The notes: generated by a model not told the origin, from the sequence alone. Positions 6,933-16,144 are shown, counted from the first letter of the stretch. The stretch is DNA of 19,594 nucleotides from an uncultured Bacteroides sp. (GCA_947071285.1 CAMTFK010000069.1:1-19594), one strand, 5' to 3'. Numbers and translations: made by a program.

Positions 6933-8536
6933 TTCTGGTCTTTAGTGTAATGAAAGAAATCAATATCTACATATCCGCCAAGTTCCTTAGTGGCGTAATT
7001 GAAGAGGGCAAACTTAGTGCCCATAAAAAGTTTCATATAGTCAAATCTCATTTTGAAATCCGTTCCTATTTTCTTCCATGCCTTGTTGTCAAGACTATAA
7101 TAAAAAGTAGCGATATCTTGTCCCAAACGGAAATCACCGTCAATGCGGAGATAAATCATATCTTGTTTCAACTCCACCCGTTCTTTTTCAGACTTTTCTA
7201 CTCCCAGTATTGCTTTATCGGAATTACGCAAATCCACAATATTGGTATTCATTGTGAGATATTTTTTGTTTCCTTCAACTACAACTGACAGAAGTCCTGA
7301 ATGTCCGTTGAAAGCACTGAAGCCGGCCACATCGCCATCTTTCATGTGCGAAACGTCCAACGCAGCAATGCCGCTGCACCGGGGACCTTCCATACGCTGG
7401 GTCAACGTGTTGGGTGCAGCATAAAGATTGTCCACTATACGGTTTGTTTTCAGACGCAAATATCCGGGGCGTTCGCTCAAAGTCCAAGCGGTGTTCACCG
7501 GATTATGATTCCACTGCCAATTCTTCTTCATCTCTTTGCCGGAAAAGTCATCGCTAACCACCAATGGAATAACTGGACAACCCTGGACGGGTTTCTCCAT
7601 TGTCTTTGGCACGCATCCCTTCTTGTCTCCCAATATCGGCCAACCATTTTCCCAGTGGCAAGGCATCAAAGTAAGCACTCGTCCCACTCCTCCACGGTCT
7701 TGAAAAATAACTCCGTACCAGTTTCCTTTGGCATCATCTACAATCGTGCCTTGCCCCACATACGGGAAACCGTTGAAAGCGTCATCCAATATGACACGTT
7801 TTTCATACGGTCCGGTAATCTTATCAGCCCGATAGCATACTTGTCTGCGATGCCCTTCCTTTGGCCAGGAAATCATTAGCAGATAATATTTTCCATTATA
7901 CTTGATAGCCCGGCTGCCTTCCAATAAACCAGTTTCTTCCGCATCTTTCTGAAAGATATGTATATCCACGCCTCCTTCCTTAACGCCCGACAAGTCGGCA
8001 TTCAACTCCCTCAACTGCCCAGTGCCATAAAAAATATAAGCCCGGCCATCATCGTCAAAGAAGAGAGAGGCATCATGGAAGTGGGGGATACGTGATACCA
8101 ACTGCCATTTTCCTGCGGGATCGGAAGTTGAATAAACGTACCCTTTGTAAGGTTTGTCGTTTGGTGAAAAATAGGCATAATACTTCCCGTTATGATAACG
8201 GATGGAAGTCGCCCATTGTCCCCTGCCGTATGCCGTTCCGTTTTTCAAATCATAATTGGAGGTGTCTGTTAACTTGTCAAATAAATAACTGACCAGTTCC
8301 CAGTTTACCAAATCCTTTGAACGCATCACGGGAGCACCCGGCATCAGGTGCATGGTGGTACTCATCAAGTAGAAAGTATCTCCTACGCGGATAACATCCG
8401 GATCAGGAACATCCGCCCAAAGAACAGGATTAGTAAATGTGGTTGCCGTATCTGCCGATATCGGTTGTTGCTGGTTAGTAGCCCCATATCCACAGGTAGC
8501 GGACAGGAGCAGCAATGAAATAATTGTCTTTCTCAT
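6929..8536 (-). CDS. Exported GH43 with C-terminal beta-sandwich (arabinofuranosidase/xylosidase-like)
   Basis: 535 residues with a signal peptide (about 1-19, ATCGYGA). The N-terminal five-bladed propeller (about 34-320) has base D45 in VPDPDVIRVGDTFYL, modulator D155 in FHDASLFFDDDGRAYIFYG, and acid E206 in GLLEGSRAIKYNGKYYLL. A C-terminal beta-sandwich of about 190 residues (from about 345) ends in GGYVDIDFFHY, as in GH43 enzymes with the concanavalin-like accessory domain (GH43_12-like architecture). The likely role is removing arabinofuranose or xylose from (arabino)xylan fragments in the periplasm or at the cell surface. It begins 2 nt after the DUF1680 gene ends and overlaps the esterase gene by 4 nt, so all three form one operon. 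Exact linkage preference is not readable. Confidence 0.92.
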   Translation of the reverse strand: MRKTIISLLLLSATCGYGATNQQQPISADTATTFTNPVLWADVPDPDVIRVGDTFYLMSTTMHLMPGAPVMRSKDLVNWELVSYLFDKLTDTSNYDLKNGTAYGRGQWATSIRYHNGKYYAYFSPNDKPYKGYVYSTSDPAGKWQLVSRIPHFHDASLFFDDDGRAYIFYGTGQLRELNADLSGVKEGGVDIHIFQKDAEETGLLEGSRAIKYNGKYYLLMISWPKEGHRRQVCYRADKITGPYEKRVILDDAFNGFPYVGQGTIVDDAKGNWYGVIFQDRGGVGRVLTLMPCHWENGWPILGDKKGCVPKTMEKPVQGCPVIPLVVSDDFSGKEMKKNWQWNHNPVNTAWTLSERPGYLRLKTNRIVDNLYAAPNTLTQRMEGPRCSGIAALDVSHMKDGDVAGFSAFNGHSGLLSVVVEGNKKYLTMNTNIVDLRNSDKAILGVEKSEKERVELKQDMIYLRIDGDFRLGQDIATFYYSLDNKAWKKIGTDFKMRFDYMKLFMGTKFALFNYATKELGGYVDIDFFHYTKDQK

Positions 8537-8538
8537 AA

Positions 8539-10911
8539 TTATCTTTCTTTTTTTAATAAACGAATATTGAATATCCCGCTGGTAGCGGTATTGGGTTTAC
8601 TGCGAAAGGTGACGGTAATGAAAGCCTTGCCATCTGTCATAGTGGAAGGAATGGCATATTCCACATTCACAAACTCTTTCCGGTTCCATTTTCCCGTTGT
8701 GTTTTCTTCTAATAACAGTTGGTCGTCAATCAGAATACTGGAAGAGCGTTTCTCTGTTTCATTACCCCAATAACGTACCATCAACGACAGATCCTGCTCA
8801 CTACCCGTTGCCAGCTTATAGGAAAAATAACCACCATCACAGGCATCCCGGTATGATTCGCCTTCAAAATATCCTGCAAATGATTTTTCGCTTTTCATTC
8901 CGTGATCGACTTCCGGTTGCTGTTCACCGGTCCCTACGGCATCTATGGTACGCTGATCCAGCAACAGTTTGCGTTGTTCTTCCTCTTTGGCACGTTTTTG
9001 ATATGTAGCATATTCTTCTTCAGTCATAGAAAGCCAATACATCATGTAGCGGCAATCATGGATGCGGAAGAAAGGTTCAAACACGAGACTTTCATATTGC
9101 TCCTCCCTGAATAAACCGGGAACAATATAGCAACAGGGTTTACCGGAAACCGGACACATATTATTTAATTTTGTTTGAATGTCTTTTCTTTCACCGATTA
9201 TAAGGGGGGTATCGAAAACGGAAACTAACGGACCGGAAGCAATATGCCCCCACCGGCTGTCATCGGCAATCAATCCGTCCAAGTGTTCTTGCCCCATTCT
9301 TGCTCCTAACAGAATAGGTCCGCGAAGAACGGATATATAATTAGGAACATGAGGCAGTTCTTCGATACTTACGCCCATGGGCATACTTATTTCCACAACA
9401 TCCCCATTCTGCCATTGCCGGTCAATAACTATATAAGAAGAAGGAGAAGAGGTTATGGCATAATCCTGACCGTTACAAAGTGCTTTCATGCCGGAATGCC
9501 CCCAACCGGGGTGGCGTACCAGTAACTTAAAACGGACTGGGTGCTTTGTCTTTATTGTCAACTTGCTGTTTTCTTCATCCGGGAAACCGGTTTGCTGCAT
9601 AATAACTACTTCCTTTTCTTTCCACGTCAATTCTGATGCTACAAACAGGTTGACAAACAGGGAATCGTGGGCGTGGGTATAAATAAACTCTCCATATTTC
9701 CCGTGATTTTCCATACCTGTTCCAACACAGCACCACATGGCATTATTGGGCGATGAATAGACACGATAATGTGCTGGACGTGCAGGCGTGAAGTAAACAT
9801 AGCCTCCATGTTTCGGGTGTTGGGTGGATAATATGTGATTATATAAAGCCCGTTCATAAAAATCTGCATATTTTGCAGATGGATTCATGCGGAATAAATC
9901 TTCAGTCAGCTTCAACATATTGTTCGTATTGCATGATTCCGGTCCTTCCCGATCTTCCACATAACTTTTGCAATCATCTGCCGGAGCGAAATGTTCCCGA
10001 CGGCTATTACCTCCCAACGATAAAGAACGATGATTGGTCACTTTGTTCCAAAAGAAATCGGCAGCATCTGCATATTGTTTGTCCTGATCTACCTCCGCAA
10101 TCCTGGCATATCCCACTACCTTAGGCACTTGCGTATTGGCATGTTTGTTATCCAAGTTATCCACATGGGCAACCATGCTGTCAAAAAGCCATTTATGGGA
10201 AAAACGTTTGGCTGCATCCAGGTATTTCTTCTCTTTTGTCATCTGATAAGCATCCGCATAGACTTCATCCATTCCTCCGAACTCATTGGCAAGCATTTGT
10301 TCCATTTGTTCATCATTGAGAGGAGCGATGACGGTTAATCCCCAATCACACAAATCAAGGAACATTTTCCGTGCTTCTTCATTTCCTCCATATAGCCACG
10401 CATCCCTTAATCCGGCATACGTTTTATGCAGATTATACCAAGGAACCCATACTTTCCATACGATTCCTACATTTCCTTTTTTTATTTCAGCCCAGATTTT
10501 CTTCCCGTCCGGAACGCCTCCCACATATCCGTCACCATTCTGCAACTGACAGCGTTTCAATTCGGCAATCATGTAGTCCATTCTCGTCTTGCAGGCTTCA
10601 TCACCTGTTGCGGCATAATGAATGGCCAAAGCGGTCAGGTAATGTCCGCCTACGTGTCCGTCCAGCCCGATCCAATTTTCAAAGCTATCCGCTTTTGGGG
10701 GGAATCCGGCTTCTTTTAGATAAGGAGCCAGCAAACGATCTGTATCATATTGAAGGAGAACTTTTGTATTCAAGGTACAAGCATGCTTGAAAGGACCATC
10801 TAATAGTTTGACATCGCATAGAGGAAAAGTGTTGCTGTACAACTTGTCTTGGGCATTCACTCCTGTGATGACCAATAACGTAAATAAGATTAAGATAATT
10901 CTGTGTCCCAT
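8539..10911 (-). CDS. DUF1680 glycoside hydrolase (GH127/GH146-type beta-L-arabinofuranosidase)
   Basis: 790 residues from the ATG at 10911. A longer frame reaches 10971, but that extension overlaps the promoter, and the 10911 start is followed directly by a clean signal peptide (1-20, ending VNA). The (alpha/alpha)6-barrel of the DUF1680 family carries the zinc/catalytic set known from HypBA1: E306 (REHF), E325 and C327 (EGPESCNTN), and C394-C395 in MWCCVGTG. A C-terminal beta-sandwich region (from about 670) follows, as is common in Bacteroidales members. Family members release beta-L-arabinofuranose; GH127 versus GH146 cannot be decided by eye. As first gene of its operon with GH43 and esterase partners, it points to a substrate with complex arabinose side chains. 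Confidence 0.88.
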   Translation of the reverse strand: MGHRIILILFTLLVITGVNAQDKLYSNTFPLCDVKLLDGPFKHACTLNTKVLLQYDTDRLLAPYLKEAGFPPKADSFENWIGLDGHVGGHYLTALAIHYAATGDEACKTRMDYMIAELKRCQLQNGDGYVGGVPDGKKIWAEIKKGNVGIVWKVWVPWYNLHKTYAGLRDAWLYGGNEEARKMFLDLCDWGLTVIAPLNDEQMEQMLANEFGGMDEVYADAYQMTKEKKYLDAAKRFSHKWLFDSMVAHVDNLDNKHANTQVPKVVGYARIAEVDQDKQYADAADFFWNKVTNHRSLSLGGNSRREHFAPADDCKSYVEDREGPESCNTNNMLKLTEDLFRMNPSAKYADFYERALYNHILSTQHPKHGGYVYFTPARPAHYRVYSSPNNAMWCCVGTGMENHGKYGEFIYTHAHDSLFVNLFVASELTWKEKEVVIMQQTGFPDEENSKLTIKTKHPVRFKLLVRHPGWGHSGMKALCNGQDYAITSSPSSYIVIDRQWQNGDVVEISMPMGVSIEELPHVPNYISVLRGPILLGARMGQEHLDGLIADDSRWGHIASGPLVSVFDTPLIIGERKDIQTKLNNMCPVSGKPCCYIVPGLFREEQYESLVFEPFFRIHDCRYMMYWLSMTEEEYATYQKRAKEEEQRKLLLDQRTIDAVGTGEQQPEVDHGMKSEKSFAGYFEGESYRDACDGGYFSYKLATGSEQDLSLMVRYWGNETEKRSSSILIDDQLLLEENTTGKWNRKEFVNVEYAIPSTMTDGKAFITVTFRSKPNTATSGIFNIRLLKKER

Positions 10912-10942
10912 GGTATTTTTTCTTTTTCTGTTTTCCTTGTCG

Positions 10943-10972
10943 CAAAGATACCTCACAGACAGCAATCCCAAA
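10943..10972 (-). promoter_or_regulatory. Bacteroides promoter for the DUF1680 operon
   Basis: On the minus strand TTTG (10972-10969), an 18-bp gap, then TATCTTTG (10950-10943), which fits the Bacteroidetes -33 TTTG / -7 TAnnTTTG consensus. The predicted start of transcription lies about 25 nt before the ATG at 10911. This placement is the main reason for choosing the shorter start of the gene. Confidence 0.75.
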
Positions 10973-10983
10973 TAAAAATATGA

Positions 10984-11038
10984 AACACATATCTTTAGTT
11001 ATAATACATACTACAAATACAGCGTTACATTTTTCTTT
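10984..11038 (-). promoter_or_regulatory. Second copy of the 21-bp-period regulatory array
   Basis: TACAT occurs at 11005 and 11026 (21 bp apart), and a degraded unit (AACAC) falls at 10984. The block 10990-11038 aligns with 6034-6082 at 37 of 49 positions, including identical TATCTTTA and TACATTTTTCTTT ends separated by 28 bases in both. The distance to the -7 box is identical too. The array sits between divergent operons and could also influence the transketolase promoter. Confidence 0.72.
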
Positions 11039-11071
11039 GTCTATGTTGCGCAATTTATTAAAATTCAATAC

Positions 11072-11099
11072 GTAACCCTTTTAAAGAATCTTGTAACCC
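11072..11099 (+). promoter_or_regulatory. Paired GTAACCC repeats upstream of the pentose operon
   Basis: GTAACCC occurs at 11072-11078 and 11093-11099, again exactly 21 bp apart. They lie about 31-58 bp upstream of the plus-strand -7 box. They do not match the TACATnTWTC consensus, so a different regulator (for example a xylose-responsive one) is plausible. Confidence 0.45.
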
Positions 11100-11129
11100 A
11101 TAATATAAAGTACTTTTAAAACCATTCTC

Positions 11130-11137
11130 TACTTTTG
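11130..11137 (+). promoter_or_regulatory. Bacteroides -7 box for tkt-xylB-xylA
   Basis: TACTTTTG is an exact TAnnTTTG match, 51 bp before the transketolase ATG. No clear -33 TTTG is seen at the usual distance, which suggests help from an activator. Confidence 0.6.
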
Positions 11138-11188
11138 TCCTATCGAAATTGCCGAGTCTTTAAAAACAAAATAATAGACAATAAAAAG

Positions 11189-13201
11189 ATGAATGAAAAA
11201 CATTTAATGAATCGTGCAGCAAACAATATTCGCATCCTTGCTGCCTCAATGGTAGAGAAAGCCAATTCCGGACACCCGGGCGGAGCCATGGGTGGTGCTG
11301 ATTTTATGAACGTGCTCTTCTCTGAGTTTTTAATATATGATCCTGAAAATCCTCGTTGGGAAGGTCGTGACCGTTTCTTCCTTGATCCGGGTCACATGTC
11401 ACCCATGTTGTACTCCACATTGGCACTGACCGGCAAGTTTACCATGGAAGAACTGGCACAGTTCCGCCAGTGGGGAAGCCCTACTCCGGGACATCCTGAA
11501 GTAGACATCATGCGTGGTATTGAAAATACTTCCGGCCCGCTGGGACAGGGACATACCTTTGCAATAGGCGCTGCCATCGCTGCCAAATTCCTAAAAGCCC
11601 GCTTGGGTGATGTTATGAGCCAGACGATTTATGCTTATATTTCCGACGGTGGCGTACAGGAAGAAATCTCTCAGGGTGCAGGTCGTCTGGCTGGTCACTT
11701 GGGACTGGACAACCTGATTATGTTCTACGATTCAAATGACATCCAGCTGTCTACTAAAACCAATGCGGTAACCAGCGAAGATGTTGCCAAGAAATACGAA
11801 GCATGGAACTGGAAAGTCATCACCATCAACGGTAATGATCCCGAAACAATCCGTGCCGCATTGACAGAAGCCAAAGCCGTAACCGGACAACCTACATTGA
11901 TTATCGGTAAAACCGTAATGGGTAAAGGTGCCCGCAAAGCGGATGGTTCCAGCTACGAGCGCAACTGTGCTACCCACGGTGCACCTTTGGGTGGAGATGC
12001 TTACATCAATACAATCAAGAATTTGGGAGGCGATCCTACCAATCCGTTCCAAATTTTCACAGAAGTGAAAGAACTGTATGCCAAGCGTGCAGAAGAACTG
12101 AAGAAGATCGTTGCCGAAAAATATGCAGCGAAAGCTGAATGGGTAAAAGCAAACCCCGAGTTAGCTTCCAAACTGGAATTGTGGTTCTCAGGCAAAGCTC
12201 CGAAAGTAAACTGGAGCGCCATCGAACAGAAAGCCGGAGATGCTACCCGCAGCGCATCAGCCAAAGTACTGGGCGTATTGGCAACAGAAGTAGAAAACAT
12301 GATTGTTTCTTCTGCCGACTTGTCCAACTCTGACAAGACTGATGGTTTCCTGAAGAAAACCTATGCATTTACCAGAGGCGATTTCAGCGGATCATTCCTG
12401 CAAGCAGGCGTATCCGAATTGACTATGGCTTGTTGCTGTTTGGGTATGGCACTTCACGGCGGTGTGATTGCCGCTTGTGCTACCTTCTTTGTATTCTCCG
12501 ACTATATGAAACCTGCCATCCGCATGGCTGCCTTGATGGAACTTCCCGTTAAGTTCATCTGGACACACGATGCATTCCGCGTAGGCGAAGACGGTCCTAC
12601 CCACGAACCGGTGGAACAGGAAGCACAAATCCGCTTGATGGAAAAACTGAAAAACCACAAGGGACACAACTCCATGTTGGTACTCCGTCCGGCAGATGCA
12701 GAAGAAACCACTGTAGCATGGAAACTGGCCATGGAAAATATCGGCACTCCCACAGCATTAATCTTCTCCCGTCAGAATATCGTAAACCTTCCCGCAGGAA
12801 ACGACTACTCACAGGTAGCCAAAGGCGCCTACATTGTTGCAGGTTCTGATGAGAATCCCAATGTAATCCTCGTAGCTTCAGGTTCTGAAGTATCTACTTT
12901 GGAAGCTGGAGCAGAATTGCTTCGCAAGGATGGCGTAAAGGTGCGCATCGTCTCTGTTCCCTCCGAAGGACTGTTCCGCAACCAAAGTAAGGACTATCAG
13001 AACAGCATACTTCTTACAGGAGTTAAAATCTTCGGCCTCACAGCCGGTCTGCCTGTAAACCTCGAAGGTCTGGTAGGAACTGATGGCAAGGTATTCGGTC
13101 TGGAATCATTCGGTTTCTCCGCTCCTTATAAGGTGTTGGATGAGAAACTGGGCTTTACCGCACAAAATGTGTATAATCAGGTAAAAGAAATGCTGGTATG
13201 A
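11189..13201 (+). CDS. tkt: Transketolase
   Basis: 670 residues from the ATG at 11189. An upstream TTG at 11135 would add 18 residues but overlaps the -7 box, and the ATG gives the usual N-terminus MNEKHLMNRAANNIRILA. The thiamine-diphosphate domain has H29 in NSGHPGGAMGG and a metal/cofactor motif at 152-183 (SDGGVQEE...DSN, where many transketolases have GDG). The pyrimidine-binding domain carries the catalytic glutamate E410 in AGVSELTMA and the DAFRVGEDGPTHEP segment. The C-terminal domain is present, so the length is normal. It interconverts pentose phosphates with glyceraldehyde-3-phosphate and sedoheptulose-7-phosphate/fructose-6-phosphate. As first gene ahead of xylB and xylA (44-nt gap), this copy looks dedicated to pentose catabolism; a housekeeping copy elsewhere is likely but unseen. 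Confidence 0.96.
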   Translation: MNEKHLMNRAANNIRILAASMVEKANSGHPGGAMGGADFMNVLFSEFLIYDPENPRWEGRDRFFLDPGHMSPMLYSTLALTGKFTMEELAQFRQWGSPTPGHPEVDIMRGIENTSGPLGQGHTFAIGAAIAAKFLKARLGDVMSQTIYAYISDGGVQEEISQGAGRLAGHLGLDNLIMFYDSNDIQLSTKTNAVTSEDVAKKYEAWNWKVITINGNDPETIRAALTEAKAVTGQPTLIIGKTVMGKGARKADGSSYERNCATHGAPLGGDAYINTIKNLGGDPTNPFQIFTEVKELYAKRAEELKKIVAEKYAAKAEWVKANPELASKLELWFSGKAPKVNWSAIEQKAGDATRSASAKVLGVLATEVENMIVSSADLSNSDKTDGFLKKTYAFTRGDFSGSFLQAGVSELTMACCCLGMALHGGVIAACATFFVFSDYMKPAIRMAALMELPVKFIWTHDAFRVGEDGPTHEPVEQEAQIRLMEKLKNHKGHNSMLVLRPADAEETTVAWKLAMENIGTPTALIFSRQNIVNLPAGNDYSQVAKGAYIVAGSDENPNVILVASGSEVSTLEAGAELLRKDGVKVRIVSVPSEGLFRNQSKDYQNSILLTGVKIFGLTAGLPVNLEGLVGTDGKVFGLESFGFSAPYKVLDEKLGFTAQNVYNQVKEMLV

Positions 13202-13245
13202 GAACTGATAGATAAAAAAACGAATCATCATTTTAAAACAACTAT

Positions 13246-14736
13246 ATGTATCTATTAGGTTATGATATTGGAAGCTCGTCCGTAAAAGCGAGCTTGGTAA
13301 ACGCCGAAACCGGCAAATGTGTATCCTCCGCTTTCTTTCCAAAGACGGAGGCGGCTATCATTGCCGTAAAACCGGGCTGGGCTGAACAAAATCCCGAAGG
13401 CTGGTGGGAGAATCTGAAACTTGCAACACAAGCTATTATGGCCGATTCGGGTGCAAATGCAGGTGAAATCAAGGCTATCGGCATCTCTTATCAGATGCAC
13501 GGATTGGTATGTGTGGACAAAGACCAGAATGTGCTGCGCCCTTCTATTATCTGGTGCGATTCGCGCGCTGTGCCTTATGGTGAAAAAGCCTTTGAAACAC
13601 TAGGTGAAGAAAAATGCCTTTCGCATCTGCTGAATTCCCCTGGCAACTTCACTGCCTCCAAACTGGCGTGGATAAAGGGGAACGAACCGGCAATCTACGA
13701 AAAAATCCATAAGATTATGCTTCCGGGCGATTATATCGCCATGAAACTGAGCGGCGAAATCTGCACGACTGTTTCCGGTCTTTCGGAAGGTATGTTTTGG
13801 GATTTCAAGAAGAACCATGTAGCTGACTTCCTGATGAGCTACTACGGTTTCGACAATTCCCTGATTGCGGACATCAAACCGACCTTCTCCGAACAAGGAC
13901 GCGTAAACGCTGCCGCAGCCAAAGAACTGGGACTGAAAGAAGGTACGCCGATTACTTATCGTGCAGGCGACCAGCCAAACAACGCCCTTTCATTGAATGT
14001 ATTCAATCCAGGTGAGATTGCTTCCACGGCAGGTACTTCGGGTGTGGTATATGGTGTAAACGGTGAGGTAAACTACGATCCGAAATCACGTGTAAATACA
14101 TTCGCTCATGTGAATCATACGGGCGAACAGACTCGTCTGGGCGTTTTGCTCTGTATCAACGGTACGGGTATCCTCAACTCTTGGGTAAAACGCACAATTG
14201 CTCCCGAAGGTATCTCTTATAATGAAATGAATGTACTGGCATCGCAGACTCCTGTCGGTAGTGCAGGAATCAGTATTCTACCTTTCGGCAACGGTGCGGA
14301 ACGTATGCTTGAAAATAGAGAAATTAACTGTTCCATCCGTGGCTTGAACTTCAATCTTCACGGCAAGCAGCACATTGTCCGCGCAGCGCAGGAAGGTATC
14401 GTGTTCTCGTTTAAATATGGTATAGACATCATGGAAGGTATGGGCATCCCCATACAGAAAATCCATGCAGGTCATGCAAATATGTTCCTGAGCTCCATCT
14501 TCCGCGACACGTTGGCAGGTGTGACAGGTGCAGTAATCGAGTTGTACGATACAGACGGTTCGGTAGGTGCAGCTAAGGGCGCAGGTATCGGTGCAGGTAT
14601 CTACAAAGATAACAGCGAGGCATTCGCTACGCTGGAAAAGTTGGATGTCATAGAGCCCAATCAGACTAAACGGCAGGAATATGCTGATGCTTATGCACGC
14701 TGGAAATATCGTTTGGAAAAATCAATGGCTAAATAG
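13246..14736 (+). CDS. xylB: Xylulokinase
   Basis: 496 residues, a FGGY-family carbohydrate kinase with two ribonuclease-H-like domains. N-terminal phosphate loop GYDIGSSSVKASLVN (5-19), substrate-side YQMHGLVCVD (82-91) and WCDSRA (103-108), catalytic base D242 in YRAGDQPNNAL, and the ATP-binding TAGTSGVVYG segment soon after are all present. The C-terminal glycine-rich GAAKGAGIGAG segment completes the nucleotide site. It phosphorylates D-xylulose to xylulose-5-phosphate in the cytoplasm. It lies between tkt and xylA with short gaps (44 and 41 nt), giving an operon covering isomerisation, phosphorylation and entry to the pentose phosphate pathway. The Bacteroides-type sequence and xylA partner make xylulokinase preferable to other FGGY kinases. 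Confidence 0.95.
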   Translation: MYLLGYDIGSSSVKASLVNAETGKCVSSAFFPKTEAAIIAVKPGWAEQNPEGWWENLKLATQAIMADSGANAGEIKAIGISYQMHGLVCVDKDQNVLRPSIIWCDSRAVPYGEKAFETLGEEKCLSHLLNSPGNFTASKLAWIKGNEPAIYEKIHKIMLPGDYIAMKLSGEICTTVSGLSEGMFWDFKKNHVADFLMSYYGFDNSLIADIKPTFSEQGRVNAAAAKELGLKEGTPITYRAGDQPNNALSLNVFNPGEIASTAGTSGVVYGVNGEVNYDPKSRVNTFAHVNHTGEQTRLGVLLCINGTGILNSWVKRTIAPEGISYNEMNVLASQTPVGSAGISILPFGNGAERMLENREINCSIRGLNFNLHGKQHIVRAAQEGIVFSFKYGIDIMEGMGIPIQKIHAGHANMFLSSIFRDTLAGVTGAVIELYDTDGSVGAAKGAGIGAGIYKDNSEAFATLEKLDVIEPNQTKRQEYADAYARWKYRLEKSMAK

Positions 14737-14777
14737 TAAACTGGTAATAATTAACTTTTAAAAATTCAATTAAAATT

Positions 14778-16094
14778 ATGGCGACAAAAGAGTATTTTCC
14801 CGGAATAGGAAAGATTAAATTCGAGGGTAAAGAAAGTAAGAATCCGATGGCATTCCGTTATTACGACGCTGAAAAGATTATCATGGGCAAGAAAATGAAG
14901 GACTGGTTGAGGTTCGCTATGGCCTGGTGGCACACTCTCTGTGCAGAAGGTGGCGACCAGTTCGGTGGCGGTACCAAGCATTTTCCCTGGAACGGTAATG
15001 CCAATACCGTTCAGGCGGCCAAGAACAAAATGGATGCCGGTTTCGAGTTTATGCAGAAAATGGGTATTGAATACTACTGCTTCCATGATGTAGACCTCTG
15101 CAATGAAGCTGATACCATTGAAGAATATGAAGCAAACTTGAAAGCTATCGTGACTTATGCTAAACAGAAACAAGCTGAAACCGGTATCAAACTGTTGTGG
15201 GGTACTGCTAATGTATTCGGTCATGCACGCTATATGAACGGTGCTGCTACCAATCCTGATTTTGACGTTGTGGCACGCGCTGCCGTTCAGATAAAGAATG
15301 CTATCGACGCCACTATCGAACTGGGTGGTTCAAACTATGTATTCTGGGGCGGACGTGAAGGTTATATGTCTTTACTGAATACTGACCAGAAACGCGAGAA
15401 AGAACACCTTGCAAAGATGCTGACCATTGCTCGTGACTATGCACGTGCACGTGGCTTCAAAGGCACTTTCCTGATTGAACCGAAACCGATGGAACCGACC
15501 AAACATCAATATGATGTAGATACTGAAACAGTTATCGGCTTTCTGAAAGCTCACGGTCTGGATAAAGACTTCAAGGTGAACATCGAAGTTAATCATGCTA
15601 CTTTGGCCGGTCACACTTTCGAACATGAATTGGCTGTAGCTGTTGACAACGATATGCTGGGTTCTATCGATGCCAACCGCGGTGACTACCAGAACGGTTG
15701 GGATACTGACCAATTCCCTATCGATAACTATGAACTGACCCAGGCTATGATGCAAATCATCCGCAACGGTGGTTTAGGCAATGGCGGTACAAACTTTGAT
15801 GCTAAGACTCGTCGTAACTCTACCGACCTAGAAGATATCTTCATCGCTCACATCGCAGGTATGGATGCTATGGCACGTGCTTTAGAAAGCGCAGCTAAAT
15901 TACTGGAAGAGTCTCCTTACAAGAAGATGTTAGCTGACCGTTACGCATCATTCGATGCTGGCAAGGGTAAGGAATTCGAAGACGACAAGCTGACTCTGGA
16001 AGAAGTTGTAGCTTATGCGAAAGCTAACGGTGAACCGAAACAAACCAGTGGTAAGCAAGAATTGTACGAGGCAATCGTGAATATGTATTGCTAA
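14778..16094 (+). CDS. xylA: Xylose isomerase
   Basis: 438 residues, the typical length of class II xylose isomerases. Signatures: FAMAWWHTLCAEGGDQFGGGT (46-66), catalytic H103 and D106 in YYCFHDVDL, YVFWGGREGY, metal-binding LIEPKPMEPTKHQYD, VNHATLAGHTFEHE and SIDANRGDYQNGWDTDQFP. It converts D-xylose to D-xylulose using two divalent metal ions in the cytoplasm. The gene ends the tkt-xylB-xylA operon and is followed 18 nt later by a strong stem-loop. Nothing is missing or unusual in the active site. Confidence 0.98.
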   Translation: MATKEYFPGIGKIKFEGKESKNPMAFRYYDAEKIIMGKKMKDWLRFAMAWWHTLCAEGGDQFGGGTKHFPWNGNANTVQAAKNKMDAGFEFMQKMGIEYYCFHDVDLCNEADTIEEYEANLKAIVTYAKQKQAETGIKLLWGTANVFGHARYMNGAATNPDFDVVARAAVQIKNAIDATIELGGSNYVFWGGREGYMSLLNTDQKREKEHLAKMLTIARDYARARGFKGTFLIEPKPMEPTKHQYDVDTETVIGFLKAHGLDKDFKVNIEVNHATLAGHTFEHELAVAVDNDMLGSIDANRGDYQNGWDTDQFPIDNYELTQAMMQIIRNGGLGNGGTNFDAKTRRNSTDLEDIFIAHIAGMDAMARALESAAKLLEESPYKKMLADRYASFDAGKGKEFEDDKLTLEEVVAYAKANGEPKQTSGKQELYEAIVNMYC

Positions 16095-16112
16095 TTATTA
16101 CAATGGAATAGT

Positions 16113-16144
16113 GACAGGCGGCAGTTGGAAAATTGTTGCCTGTC
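16113..16144 (+). terminator. Stem-loop terminator after xylA
   Basis: A 14-bp stem (16113-16126 with 16131-16144, eleven Watson-Crick plus three G-U pairs as RNA) closes a GGAA tetraloop, which is GNRA type. The 3' flank has only a weak U-tract (TTGCTATACTT), so efficiency is uncertain. Its position 18 nt after the xylA stop supports it as the end of the pentose operon and separates that operon from the regulator genes. Confidence 0.7.

Noticed and set aside
7301..7879. 192-residue open frame on the plus strand
   Set aside because: It lies fully antisense to the well-supported GH43 gene, with no family resemblance or promoter.
10912..10971. Longer N-terminus for the DUF1680 enzyme
   Set aside because: The extension covers the TATCTTTG promoter box and would hide the signal peptide that starts at 10911.
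11135..11188. Longer transketolase N-terminus from a TTG start
   Set aside because: It would overlap the -7 box and adds residues not typical of the family; the ATG at 11189 gives a standard N-terminus.
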